NCBI GenBank assembly: GCA_963626295.1
Contig: CAVFWS010000071.1
Coordinates: 1 to 10,132 of the forward strand
Length of the DNA stretch: 10,132 nt
Reading direction: 5' to 3'
Source of the DNA: UBA1731 sp963626295
Lineage (GTDB): Bacteria; Verrucomicrobiota; Kiritimatiellia; RFP12; UBA1067
Part shown: positions 1 through 6,691 of the stretch, piece after piece
Position numbering within the stretch: position 1 is the first letter of the stretch
Layout: each line of letters opens with the position of its first letter
Program-made: the position numbers and the translations under genes
The notes under the pieces: model-generated
Told to the model about the DNA's origin: nothing
Databases searched by the model: none
The model's input: the letters and a program-made list of their open reading frames with translations, nothing else

Positions 1-1
1 T

Positions 2-652
2 GAGGTCAAGAACTGCACCTCGCTCGGCGAGGGCGGCGTGTTCGTCTCGAACGTGAAAGCCTATCGCGGCGAGGCGCGCCGCGCCCGCTTCCTCGGCGTC
101 GACTTCTCGCACAAGATCGAGAACTGGCTCTACGACGTCTCGCCGATCAAGGCGAAGAAGGGGACGTACCAGGCGTCGAACAACGCCTCCGTGACGGAGA
201 TCCAGGCGCTCGCCCTCCTCCAGCAGCTCAAGCGCTACCCGAAGATCCTCGCGGAGCGCCGGCGCGAGGCGACGTACATGACGAAGCGGCTCACGGGCAT
301 CCCCGGCGTCATCCCGCAGGCGCTCGGCGACGCGGCGATCAAGCCGACATTCCACCTCTACCAGCTGCAGATCGACCCGAAAGTGGTCAAGGGCGACGTG
401 CAGTCCCTCAAGCGCAAGCTGGAGGAGAAGGGCGTGACGAACATTCCGCACTTCGGGCCGATCTACCGCTTCGCGACGTCGATCGCGAAGGGGAACGACG
501 TGAAGCGGATCGCGGCGACGTGTCCCGTGACGGAGTACGTCTTCGACAGGTGCTACACGCACCTGCCGATCTACGGTCTCACGAAAGGCCAGCTCGCGTA
601 CATGGCCGACGCGATCATCGAGTCTGTCGCCGAGATGAAGGCCGGTCGTTGA
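2..652 (+). CDS. DegT/DnrJ/EryC1/StrS-family PLP-dependent sugar aminotransferase, C-terminal part (5' truncated)
   Basis: The reading frame is open from base 2 to a TGA at 650-652; the N-terminal part lies before the window. Its first visible residues (EVKNCTSLGEGG) match the active-site region of the DegT/DnrJ/EryC1/StrS family, in which the Lys before Asn forms the Schiff base with pyridoxal phosphate; here that Lys is encoded at 8-10. The remainder has the family's C-terminal half, including HLYQLQ, a HFGPIYRF segment (family: H-Y-x-P), CPVTEYVFDR and HLPIYGLTKGQ. Family members transfer an amino group, usually from glutamate or glutamine, to a keto sugar nucleotide or keto-inositol in the cytoplasm, commonly for surface polysaccharide or aminocyclitol synthesis; the substrate cannot be told from this fragment. 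Codon use differs from the rest of the window: Ile is 14 ATC, 1 ATT and no ATA, and Leu is CTC or CTG only. It is probably the last gene of its transcription unit, since a spacer with an inverted repeat follows. Confidence 0.5.
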   Translation, partial: EVKNCTSLGEGGVFVSNVKAYRGEARRARFLGVDFSHKIENWLYDVSPIKAKKGTYQASNNASVTEIQALALLQQLKRYPKILAERRREATYMTKRLTGIPGVIPQALGDAAIKPTFHLYQLQIDPKVVKGDVQSLKRKLEEKGVTNIPHFGPIYRFATSIAKGNDVKRIAATCPVTEYVFDRCYTHLPIYGLTKGQLAYMADAIIESVAEMKAGR

Positions 653-672
653 ATGGGTAAATGGTTGGTAGT

Positions 673-719
673 TGGGTAGTTGGTAGCCCTCCTGAAACCT
701 ACCTACTACCAACTACCCA
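673..719. repeat. Perfect 14-bp inverted repeat built of TAGTTGGTAG units
   Basis: Bases 673-686 (TGGGTAGTTGGTAG) and 706-719 (CTACCAACTACCCA) are exact reverse complements separated by a 19-nt loop. The left side carries a further degenerate copy of the unit (GGTTGGTAGTT, about 663-673), so the element looks like short tandem units facing an inverted copy. It fills most of the 79-nt spacer between the aminotransferase and the AEC transporter. A transcript could form a hairpin here and so could end or stabilise the upstream mRNA, but no U-run follows the right arm, so it is not a canonical intrinsic terminator. An 11-nt part of the right side recurs at the rhamnosidase start. It may be a small dispersed intergenic repeat of this genome; that is inference. 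Confidence 0.5.
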
Positions 720-731
720 CTAAATGAACCC

Positions 732-1670
732 ATGCTTGAAGGCTTCCTGTTGACTGCGCAGCAAGTCGGGGTGCTGTTCGCCCTGATCCTTGTAGGCTAT
801 GTCTGCCGCAAGACGAATTTCCTTTCCCGGGAGTTCGTGAAGGGGTGCGTGGACCTCTTGCTCCTCATAGTCACCCCCTGCCTGATAGTGCACGTGTTTC
901 AGCGTCCGTTCTCGAAGGCGGCGTTGGCGAACCTTGGGTTTGCGCTGGCGACGGCGGTATCCGCGCATCTGGCGGGAATGGTTCTTGCGGAACTGTTCTT
1001 CAGGAAGTCCGACGAGGCGCGCCGTGGAGTGCTCAAGTTCGCCACCGTGTTCTCCAACGCCGGGTTCATGGCGATTCCACTGGAGTATGCGCTGCTTGGC
1101 GCAGAGGGTGCGTTCTACGGGGCGGTCTATGTAGTGGTGTTCAACCTTCTCTGCTGGACGTATGGATTGCGCACCATGTGCGGACATCTCCGGGACATGA
1201 ATCGACGCATACTGTTCGTGAATCCGGGGACAATAGGCCTGGCCGTGGGGCTGCCGCTCTTTCTGGGATCCATTTCGCTCCCTCCGCTGCTCCATGACCC
1301 CATAAGCCACATGGCAAACCTCAATACGCCACTTGCCATGGTGATCATAGGCTTCTACCTTGCGGACGCGAAGTTCGCCGCATATTTCCGTTGCCGTAGT
1401 GCGATATTCGCATCCCTGCTGAGGCTCGTTGCGGTGCCTGGCATGGTCCTTGCGGGGCTTGCGGCGGTGCGCGGGTTCGGCATAGACCCGATCATGGCGA
1501 TAGCCCTCACGGCCTCGGCTTCGGCGCCAGTCGCGGCGATGGATACGATGTTCGCCGCGAAGTTCGGCAGGGACGTCGATGTGTCGGTAGGGCTTGTCGC
1601 AGCGACAACCCTACTGTCGATAGTTACGATGCCGGTGATGGTTGGCGTCGCGATGTGGGCGTTCAGGTAG
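732..1670 (+). CDS. AEC (auxin efflux carrier) family permease
   Basis: The 312-residue product is an integral membrane protein with hydrophobic segments along its whole length, as expected for the roughly 10-helix Mem_trans/AEC family, whose usual size is near 300-320 residues. Family marks are the first helix (about 9-25), VTPCLIVHVF (47-56, with the helix-breaking Pro), FSNAGFMAIPL (107-117), and a C-terminal half that repeats the first, with ASAPVAAMDTMFAAKFG and LLSIVTMPVMVG. AEC carriers are secondary transporters in the inner membrane; bacterial members have been linked to malate and other organic anions, but the substrate cannot be read from sequence. The ATG at 732 gives a natural N-terminus, yet no SD precedes it; the bases before it belong to the inverted-repeat region. 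Ile is mostly ATA, unlike the gene to the left. It ends 102 nt before fmt and appears to be transcribed alone. Family assignment is firm; its role is unknown. Confidence 0.5.
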   Translation: MLEGFLLTAQQVGVLFALILVGYVCRKTNFLSREFVKGCVDLLLLIVTPCLIVHVFQRPFSKAALANLGFALATAVSAHLAGMVLAELFFRKSDEARRGVLKFATVFSNAGFMAIPLEYALLGAEGAFYGAVYVVVFNLLCWTYGLRTMCGHLRDMNRRILFVNPGTIGLAVGLPLFLGSISLPPLLHDPISHMANLNTPLAMVIIGFYLADAKFAAYFRCRSAIFASLLRLVAVPGMVLAGLAAVRGFGIDPIMAIALTASASAPVAAMDTMFAAKFGRDVDVSVGLVAATTLLSIVTMPVMVGVAMWAFR

Positions 1671-1752
1671 CTTCGCGCTTGCGCAATGCCCCCTTGTTCC
1701 CGGTTGCCCGGCTGCGGCCAGGATTTCGATGGAACCTCTGTCCGTGAGTTTT

Positions 1753-1761
1753 TGGTATACT
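1753..1761 (+). promoter_or_regulatory. Extended -10 promoter of the fmt operon
   Basis: TGG followed by TATACT (hexamer 1756-1761) is a good extended -10 element (TGn-TATAAT type). No convincing -35 is visible 16-18 nt upstream, which extended -10 promoters tolerate. A start site seven bases after the hexamer would be near 1768, only about five bases before the fmt ATG at 1773, so the mRNA would be essentially leaderless; this fits the absence of an SD there. Predicted from sequence only. Confidence 0.5.
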
Positions 1762-1772
1762 ACGCGCCAGTT

Positions 1773-2783
1773 ATGAGGATAGTGTTCATGGGATCGTCCC
1801 AAGCCTCCGCGACTTGCCTGAAGGCCATCTTGCGGCTGCCTGGGCTTGATGTCGTAGGCGTAGTCACGCAGCCGGATCGTCCGGCGGGGCGCGGCAAGCT
1901 GCTTACGCCCTGCCGCTGCAGGGCGTACGCGGAGGAGCGCGGCATCAGGAACTACATAACGCCGGAGAACGTGAACGCGCCGGAGGCGCTTGCCCAGATA
2001 AGGGCATGGAGGCCGGACGTGATAGTCGTGGTGGCGTTCGGCCAGTTCCTCAAGGAGGAGCTTCTCGGCCTTCCGCCGCTTGGCTGCGTAAACTGCCACT
2101 TCTCGCTCCTCCCGAAATACCGCGGGGCATCGCCGGTGACGGCGGCACTGCTGGCCGGAGACGCGATCACGGGGGTGTCGGTGATACGCATGGGCATCGG
2201 CATGGACGACGGCCCGGTGCTGATGAAGCAGATCGAGCCGATCTACATGGCCGACACCGGCGATTCGCTCATGGACAAGCTCGCGATCTGCGGCGGCGTG
2301 ACGCTCGCGAAGGCCCTGAAGCTGATGGCGGCGGGCAAGCTGCCTCCGCCGGAGGAGCAGGAGAACGGCCAGGCCACGTTCGCCCACAAGATATCGAAGG
2401 CGGACGGCATGATCGACTGGAGCCGTCCGTCGGACTACATCGAGAGGCAGCTCAGGGCGTACACGCCATGGCCCGGATGCTACACGTTCCTGCCGTCGCG
2501 CTTCAGGAAGAAGGGGACTTCAGGGCGCGTCGTGATCACAGGCGTCGAGTTCGCCGAGGTCGGCCCCGAGCATCGCAACGAACTGCCCGGCACAGTGCTT
2601 AATGTGACGAAGCAGGGCCCTGTCATACGCACGGGCACGACCGCCCTGCTCCTTACGGCGCTCAAGCCGGAGGGATCTAAGGAGATGACGGGGGGCGTGT
2701 TCCTTCAGGGGCGGCCGTTGGAGCCGCTCAGGGACATGCTTCTCAGTGAGGGTGCAGCTCCGTCTGTTCGGGCGGCGAAATGA
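1773..2783 (+). CDS. fmt: Methionyl-tRNA formyltransferase
   Basis: Fmt formylates the amino group of Met on initiator tRNA using 10-formyl-tetrahydrofolate, in the cytoplasm, supplying fMet-tRNA for translation initiation. The 336-residue product starts with the family's MRIVFMGSS strand. The N-terminal Rossmann-like transferase domain (about 1-205) has TQPDRPAGRG (32-41), the catalytic NCHFSLLPKYRG (N107, H109) and GMDDGP (D145), matching the N106/H108/D144 triad of the E. coli enzyme with the same spacing. The C-terminal tRNA-binding domain (from about 210) contains ISKADGMIDW and RQLRAYTPWPG. The frame is open upstream to an ATG at 1686, but that adds 29 residues with no similarity to the family and would place the promoter inside the gene, so ATG 1773 is chosen; it has no SD. 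It is the first gene of a run continuing with the antiporter 30 nt later. The def (peptide deformylase) gene often found beside fmt is not present here. Confidence 0.5.
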   Translation: MRIVFMGSSQASATCLKAILRLPGLDVVGVVTQPDRPAGRGKLLTPCRCRAYAEERGIRNYITPENVNAPEALAQIRAWRPDVIVVVAFGQFLKEELLGLPPLGCVNCHFSLLPKYRGASPVTAALLAGDAITGVSVIRMGIGMDDGPVLMKQIEPIYMADTGDSLMDKLAICGGVTLAKALKLMAAGKLPPPEEQENGQATFAHKISKADGMIDWSRPSDYIERQLRAYTPWPGCYTFLPSRFRKKGTSGRVVITGVEFAEVGPEHRNELPGTVLNVTKQGPVIRTGTTALLLTALKPEGSKEMTGGVFLQGRPLEPLRDMLLSEGAAPSVRAAK

Positions 2784-2813
2784 ATCTGATTTTGCGGAAG
2801 GTAGGTCTTGTGT

Positions 2814-4868
2814 ATGTCTGAAAGCGCGTTTTTCCAGGATCTGGCGGTGTTGATGGCGGCGGCGGGGCTTGTGGCCGTGATATTCCAGAAGCTCAAATGG
2901 CCGAAGGTGATCGGCTATCTGTTTGCCGGCATCCTCATGAGCCGCCACACTTGGGGCGGCAGTTTCCTGTCGGAAGGGAGCTCGATTCCGACGATAGGGC
3001 AGCTGGGCATCGTTTTCCTCATGCTTACGCTTGGCCTTGAGTTCTCCGCCGGCGCCCTCAAGAAGGTCAAGGGAGTGTCCGGGCCAATGGCTCTCGTCGA
3101 TTCCGTGGTCATGATATGGATAGGGTACACCGTAGGCAAGCGCATCTTCGGATGGGATTCCGTGCCTTCGCTGTTCCTTGGCGCGGCCATCTGCGACTCG
3201 GCGACCACCTTGCTCGCGAAGACGATAGACGAGATGAAGTGGTCCAAGCGTCCATTCGTGAAATACGTGATATCGACGTCGATCCTCGAGGACGTGCTGT
3301 GCGTAGGCGTAATCGCGCTTGTGACCGGCGTGGCGAACGGCAGGGGCCTTTCCCTCGGGGCGGTAGGGCTGTCGCTCGGTTCCCTCATGGTGTTCTTCGT
3401 GTGCACCGTCGCCATCGGGTTCGTGCTCGTGCCGCGACTGCTCAATGCCGTCGCGAAGGATGGGGACGACGAGGCGCTTCTCCTCACGCTGCTCGGATGC
3501 TGCTTCCTTGTGTCGTGGATCGCGTACAGGCTGGATTTCTCCCTTGCGCTCGGCGCGTTCCTGATGGGGGTGCTCGGCGCTTCGTCCGTGGCCCGCAACC
3601 GTCTGCTCGATCTGGCCGCGCCTCTTAGGGGCATGTTCGCGGCGGTGTTCTTTGTCTCGATCGGCTGTCTGGTGAACCCCGCCGTGTGCCTGCAGAACAT
3701 CGGGACCATCATATTCCTTTCGGCCGTCGTCATGGTTGGCAAGGGGATCAACTGCTTCTCGATCTCGATCCTCACCGGGCAGTCGGTAAAGATGTCGGTG
3801 CAGACCGCGTTCAGCCTTGCGCAGATAGGCGAGTTCGCCTACATGGTGGCCCTGCTGTACATGACGGTGACCGGGGACGCGACGAGTTCCATGTACCAGA
3901 TCGTGGTCGGCGTCTCGCTGCTTACCACCTGCCTCAACCCGTTCATGATCCGCCTGTCAGACCCTGTCGGCGATTGGGCGGAGCGTCGCGTCCCCGACCG
4001 CGTCAATGGGTGGCTGAAGCAGTACAACGTGTGGCTCGACCGCCTGAGGGCGGCTTCCGTGCCGGACGAGATATCCTCGCGCATACGCAAGAGCATTGTG
4101 ATGCTCGCGGTATACTGGGTGCTCATACTTGCGTTCTCGATAATCGCCGGCATGCTCGACAGGTATGACTGGTCGCGGTTCTCCGTGTTCTTCGACCTGC
4201 ACAAGCGGGCCTTCTTCAGCCTTGCGGCGAACATCGCGTTCCTGGCGCTGCTTAAGCCGATATGGACGGCCGGGCGGCACCTCGGCGACGACGTGGGCAC
4301 CCAGCTCCTTTCGGCATCCAGGAAATCTGGCGGGGAGACTTGGCTCACGGCAATCCGGCACACCGCGAGGAGCTTCACGCTGCTTGGCGTGTCGGTGATC
4401 ACGGCCGGCGAGATACTGATGCTCAACGTGAACCTCATGCCCGAGGAGACCTCGGTGCGCATCGGCATACTCGTCGCGATCGCGATCGCGCTCCCACTGG
4501 CCGTTCGCTACATATGGCCTGCCATGAACTCGGCCGGCGCACAGTTCACCGCGGCGATCGAGGCGGAGGCGAAGATGGCGGAGGAGCCGGAGTCGCTTGT
4601 GTTCTCGATGCCGGGCGAACGCTACCTTAAGGCCGTGCTTTCGAAGCGTTCGCCGGCGAACGGCCTTTCCATCAAGGCCCTTGACATACGCGCCAAGACG
4701 GGCGCGAGCGTGGTCGTGGTGTCTCGGGGCGACGAGCGCGTGGAGAATCCGGGCGCGGACTGGGTGTTCTCCGCAAACGACGTCATAGAGGCGATAGGGG
4801 CGCCCGAACAGCTCGCGTCGCTGAAGGCCCTCCTTGGGATAGACGATGCGAAGGGACCCGAAAAGTGA
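2814..4868 (+). CDS. Kef/CPA2-type cation:proton antiporter with C-terminal RCK_C (TrkA-C) domain
   Basis: The 684-residue inner-membrane protein begins with a Na+/H+-exchanger (CPA2) domain (about 1-385) of many hydrophobic helices. Recognisable parts are KVIGYLFAGIL, QLGIVFLMLTLGLEFS, GAAICDSATT and an ILEDVLCVG helix. The acidic pair in that helix is Glu-Asp (E159-D160), where Kef proteins have Gln-Asp and electrogenic NapA-type members have Asp-Asp. A middle region (about 425-580) adds roughly four membrane helices, and the C-terminus (about 600-684) resembles the RCK_C ligand-binding fold; I see no RCK_N (TrkA-N) Rossmann domain. Such proteins exchange K+ or Na+ for H+; which ion cannot be told. 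An in-frame TTG at 2808 is a possible start, with AAGG at 2798-2801; ATG 2814, with AGG at 2803-2805, is preferred. The stop codon overlaps the next gene's start by 4 nt, so translation is probably coupled. Confidence 0.5.
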   Translation: MSESAFFQDLAVLMAAAGLVAVIFQKLKWPKVIGYLFAGILMSRHTWGGSFLSEGSSIPTIGQLGIVFLMLTLGLEFSAGALKKVKGVSGPMALVDSVVMIWIGYTVGKRIFGWDSVPSLFLGAAICDSATTLLAKTIDEMKWSKRPFVKYVISTSILEDVLCVGVIALVTGVANGRGLSLGAVGLSLGSLMVFFVCTVAIGFVLVPRLLNAVAKDGDDEALLLTLLGCCFLVSWIAYRLDFSLALGAFLMGVLGASSVARNRLLDLAAPLRGMFAAVFFVSIGCLVNPAVCLQNIGTIIFLSAVVMVGKGINCFSISILTGQSVKMSVQTAFSLAQIGEFAYMVALLYMTVTGDATSSMYQIVVGVSLLTTCLNPFMIRLSDPVGDWAERRVPDRVNGWLKQYNVWLDRLRAASVPDEISSRIRKSIVMLAVYWVLILAFSIIAGMLDRYDWSRFSVFFDLHKRAFFSLAANIAFLALLKPIWTAGRHLGDDVGTQLLSASRKSGGETWLTAIRHTARSFTLLGVSVITAGEILMLNVNLMPEETSVRIGILVAIAIALPLAVRYIWPAMNSAGAQFTAAIEAEAKMAEEPESLVFSMPGERYLKAVLSKRSPANGLSIKALDIRAKTGASVVVVSRGDERVENPGADWVFSANDVIEAIGAPEQLASLKALLGIDDAKGPEK

Positions 4869-5731
4869 TAGACCTCCATGTGCACAGTTCATGCAGCGAC
4901 GGGACGTGCGCACCTGCGGAGCTTGCGGAGCGCGGGCGGGACTTCTACGCGATGGCCCTCACGGACCATGACAACTGCGATGGGGTGGAGGAGTTTCTGC
5001 GGGAATGCGGTTCGGGCCGGCGGGATTCCGGGCGGATACGGCTCGCCGGCATAGAGCTCAGCGTGGATCCGGGCGAGGGCTATGGCGTGTTCCATCTGCT
5101 CGGACTTGGCATAGATCCAGGAAACGGGAGCCTCAGGGGGCTGCTTCGCCGCATCCTCGATGGCCGCAACGAGCGCAACGCGAAGATACTGGAGCGCTTC
5201 GGGTCGATAGGCATACGCATTCCGGCGGACGAGATAGCCGCCTACGCCCATGGCGAGATACTTGCGCGTCCGCACTTCGCGAAGTGGCTTGTGGACCACG
5301 GGTATTCCGGCGACGTGAAGACCGCGTTCGAGGTCTACATGACGCCCTCGTCGCCCCCGGAGACGAAATGCTACGTGTCGCGCTTCCGTCCGGCCCCGAA
5401 GGATGCGTTCGATGCGATCCACGCGGCCGGCGGCGCCGCGATAATGGCGCATCCGCGCTATTGGACGAAAGATCCGGCGGCGCTGCGCGCGGGACTTCAT
5501 GGACTCAAGTCGGAGGGGCTTGACGGCATCGAGGCGGTATATCAGGCAAACGAGCCGGGCGAGACCGTGGACCACGTGCGGGCGGCGAAGGAGCTTGGCC
5601 TTTGCATGACGGCCGGGAGCGATTTCCACGGCAGCAACAAGCCGTCCGTCACCCTTGGCATGAACGTTGACGATGAGGTGTCGTTCCTCCGCCCATTGCT
5701 TGAGCGCATCGAGTTCTGGAGGAATGCGTAG
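4865..5731 (+). CDS. PHP-domain metal-dependent phosphoesterase (TrpH/YciV-like; possible RNase AM or nucleotide phosphatase)
   Basis: The 288-residue cytoplasmic protein has a complete set of PHP metal-binding motifs: DLHVHSSCSDG (H5, H7, D12), LTDHD (D34, H35), GIELS (E64), H77, ARPHFAKWL (H137), MAHPRYW (H196) and GSDFHG (D253, H255). Length and motif order match the TrpH/YciV group, whose members include E. coli RNase AM, a 5'-3' exoribonuclease that trims rRNA 5' ends, and phosphatases acting on 3',5'-bisphosphate nucleotides. Which activity applies here is not decidable by eye. The start is GTG 4865, inside the GTGA overlap with the antiporter stop, preceded by AAGGGA at 4851-4856; the protein then begins M-I-D-L-H-V-H, normal for the family. 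It runs into dus with about 4 nt of spacing, or an 8-nt overlap if dus begins at 5724. Ile is 10 ATA of 15, the opposite of the gene at the left edge. Confidence 0.5.
   Translation: MIDLHVHSSCSDGTCAPAELAERGRDFYAMALTDHDNCDGVEEFLRECGSGRRDSGRIRLAGIELSVDPGEGYGVFHLLGLGIDPGNGSLRGLLRRILDGRNERNAKILERFGSIGIRIPADEIAAYAHGEILARPHFAKWLVDHGYSGDVKTAFEVYMTPSSPPETKCYVSRFRPAPKDAFDAIHAAGGAAIMAHPRYWTKDPAALRAGLHGLKSEGLDGIEAVYQANEPGETVDHVRAAKELGLCMTAGSDFHGSNKPSVTLGMNVDDEVSFLRPLLERIEFWRNA
5718..5722 (+). promoter_or_regulatory. Shine-Dalgarno GGAGG before dus
   Basis: GGAGG lies inside the 3' end of the PHP gene. It is only 1 nt from ATG 5724 and 13 nt from ATG 5736. The first distance is too short for normal pairing and the second long but workable, so this site favours ATG 5736 as the dus start. 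Confidence 0.5.
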
Positions 5732-5735
5732 CCGC

Positions 5736-6611
5736 ATGGCCGGGCCGCCGAAAGGGCTCTGGCTTGCCCCGCTCAGGGGCGTGACGGTGCGCACTTTCCG
5801 CACCGTGTTCGGCGACGCAATGGCGGAGGCGGGATTCTCTGGCGCATTCGCGCCGTTCATACCGGCCAACGCGGGCTTCAGGTTTTCACGGAAGCTCTTC
5901 GCCGACATCATGCCTGATGCCGGATGCCGCCGCCTTGAGCTCGTCCCCCAGGCGATCGGCAAGGATCCGCAGGCGCTCCGTGATTGGTGCAGGGCGGTGA
6001 AGGACCTCGGCTATGGGCGGGCAGACCTGAATGCGGGATGTCCGTTCCCGATGATTCGCAAGAAGGGACGGGGTTCGGGGCTAATGCGGACGCCGGATGT
6101 CCTGGACAGGATGCTTGAGGCCGGGTGCGACGAGATGGGGCCGGGCGGGTTTTCCGTCAAGACGCGGCTTGGCATCGAACGCACTGATGAGCTGCTTGCC
6201 CTGATGCCGATCATAAACCGCTATCCGCTGGCGGCCATCACGATCCATGCGCGGACCGCAAGGCAGATGTACGACGGCGGCGTGGACATTGCCGCATTCA
6301 GGGACGCCATGCGCGTTTCGAAGGTTCCCGTGATATACAACGGAGACGCGGACATAGGCGACACGCTTGGCGATGGGCTCATGGTCGGCAGACGTTTCAT
6401 CGTCGGCCTTGCCGCGCGTCCCGACGCCAGGGAACTCCTTTCGGGATACATGGAGGCGAGCAGACGCGAGCTGTGCGGAGATGCGCCGGTGCTTGGGCGC
6501 ATCAAGGAACTGCTGTCCTACTGGCGCCGGGAGGGGGATTGGCGCGGCCTGTGGCCGATGGTCAAGATGTGTCGTAGCGTGAACGAGATGCAATCCGTTC
6601 TCAACATGTGA
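5736..6611 (+). CDS. tRNA-dihydrouridine synthase (Dus family)
   Basis: Dus enzymes are FMN-dependent and reduce specific uridines in tRNA to dihydrouridine using NADPH. The 291-residue product shows the TIM-barrel motifs in order: WLAPLRGVT (9-17, family LAPMxGVT), ADLNAGCPFP with the catalytic Cys at 102, KKGRGSGLM, FSVKTRLG, ITIHARTARQMYDG, VIYNGD (to D204) and DGLMVGR (M216-R219), then a short helical tail. The NAGCPFPM variant resembles Dus proteins of Bacteroidetes-like bacteria more than E. coli DusA/B/C, so I give no subfamily letter. The segment between NGD and DGLMVGR is about 8 residues, roughly half that of DusB, suggesting a trimmed helix or loop. The frame is open upstream to 5667, but those residues overlap the PHP gene and are not family-like; ATG 5724 is possible but lies 1 nt from its SD. 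It is the last gene of the fmt operon, and its TGA doubles as part of the ilvD promoter. Confidence 0.5.
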   Translation: MAGPPKGLWLAPLRGVTVRTFRTVFGDAMAEAGFSGAFAPFIPANAGFRFSRKLFADIMPDAGCRRLELVPQAIGKDPQALRDWCRAVKDLGYGRADLNAGCPFPMIRKKGRGSGLMRTPDVLDRMLEAGCDEMGPGGFSVKTRLGIERTDELLALMPIINRYPLAAITIHARTARQMYDGGVDIAAFRDAMRVSKVPVIYNGDADIGDTLGDGLMVGRRFIVGLAARPDARELLSGYMEASRRELCGDAPVLGRIKELLSYWRREGDWRGLWPMVKMCRSVNEMQSVLNM

Positions 6612-6617
6612 TATAAT
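6609..6617 (+). promoter_or_regulatory. Extended -10 promoter of ilvD, overlapping the dus stop codon
   Basis: TGA followed by a consensus TATAAT (6612-6617) makes a strong extended -10 element; the TGA is the dus stop codon itself. The best -35-like hexamer about 18 nt upstream (6588-6593) matches poorly. The expected start site is near 6624, giving a leader of about 68 nt before the ilvD ATG. Confidence 0.5.
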
Positions 6618-6634
6618 CCACCGATTGACGCGAA

Positions 6635-6661
6635 TCCGCATCCATGCCGAAGTGATGCGGA
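6635..6661 (+). promoter_or_regulatory. 8-bp hairpin in the ilvD leader
   Basis: TCCGCATC (6635-6642) pairs exactly with GATGCGGA (6654-6661) around an 11-nt loop. It lies inside the predicted ilvD 5' leader, 20 nt before the SD. No U-run follows, so it is not an intrinsic terminator. The only leader ORFs are ATG-CCG-AAG-TGA and a five-codon MRSRT, with no Leu, Ile or Val codons, so classic branched-chain attenuation is not supported. Confidence 0.5.
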
Positions 6662-6680
6662 GCCGCACCTAAGACAGAAA

Positions 6681-6686
6681 AAGGAG
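6681..6686 (+). promoter_or_regulatory. Strong Shine-Dalgarno AAGGAG of ilvD
   Basis: AAGGAG ends 5 nt before the ATG at 6692. This is the best SD in the window and shows the organism can use SD pairing, although several neighbouring genes lack it. Confidence 0.5.
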
Positions 6687-6691
6687 AAAAG

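Noticed and set aside
673..719. Intrinsic terminator for the aminotransferase
   Set aside because: The stem is perfect but not strongly GC-rich at its base, the loop is 19 nt, and no U-run follows; it is kept as a repeat instead.
1686..1772. N-terminal extension of fmt from ATG 1686
   Set aside because: The extra 29 residues have no family similarity and contain the promoter-like TATACT; the canonical MRIVFMG start is at 1773.
4109..4116. GGTATACT resembling a -10 inside the antiporter gene
   Set aside because: It encodes ordinary residues in a membrane helix, and no gene starts downstream of it within a plausible distance.
4473..4492. Overlapping GCGATCGC palindromes (HIP1-like octamer)
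   Set aside because: They occur within codons for an Ala-Ile-Ala-Ile membrane helix in a GC-rich gene, and I saw no iteration elsewhere in the window, so coding plus base composition explains them.
3957..5962. Long minus-strand open frames (3957-4913 and 4889-5962)
   Set aside because: Both are antisense to the antiporter and PHP genes, with Arg-rich low-information translations; high GC removes stop codons by chance.
6645..6672. Leader peptide for ilvD attenuation (ATG CCG AAG TGA, and a five-codon ORF at 6655)
   Set aside because: Neither has an SD or any Leu/Ile/Val codon, and no terminator/antiterminator pair is visible.
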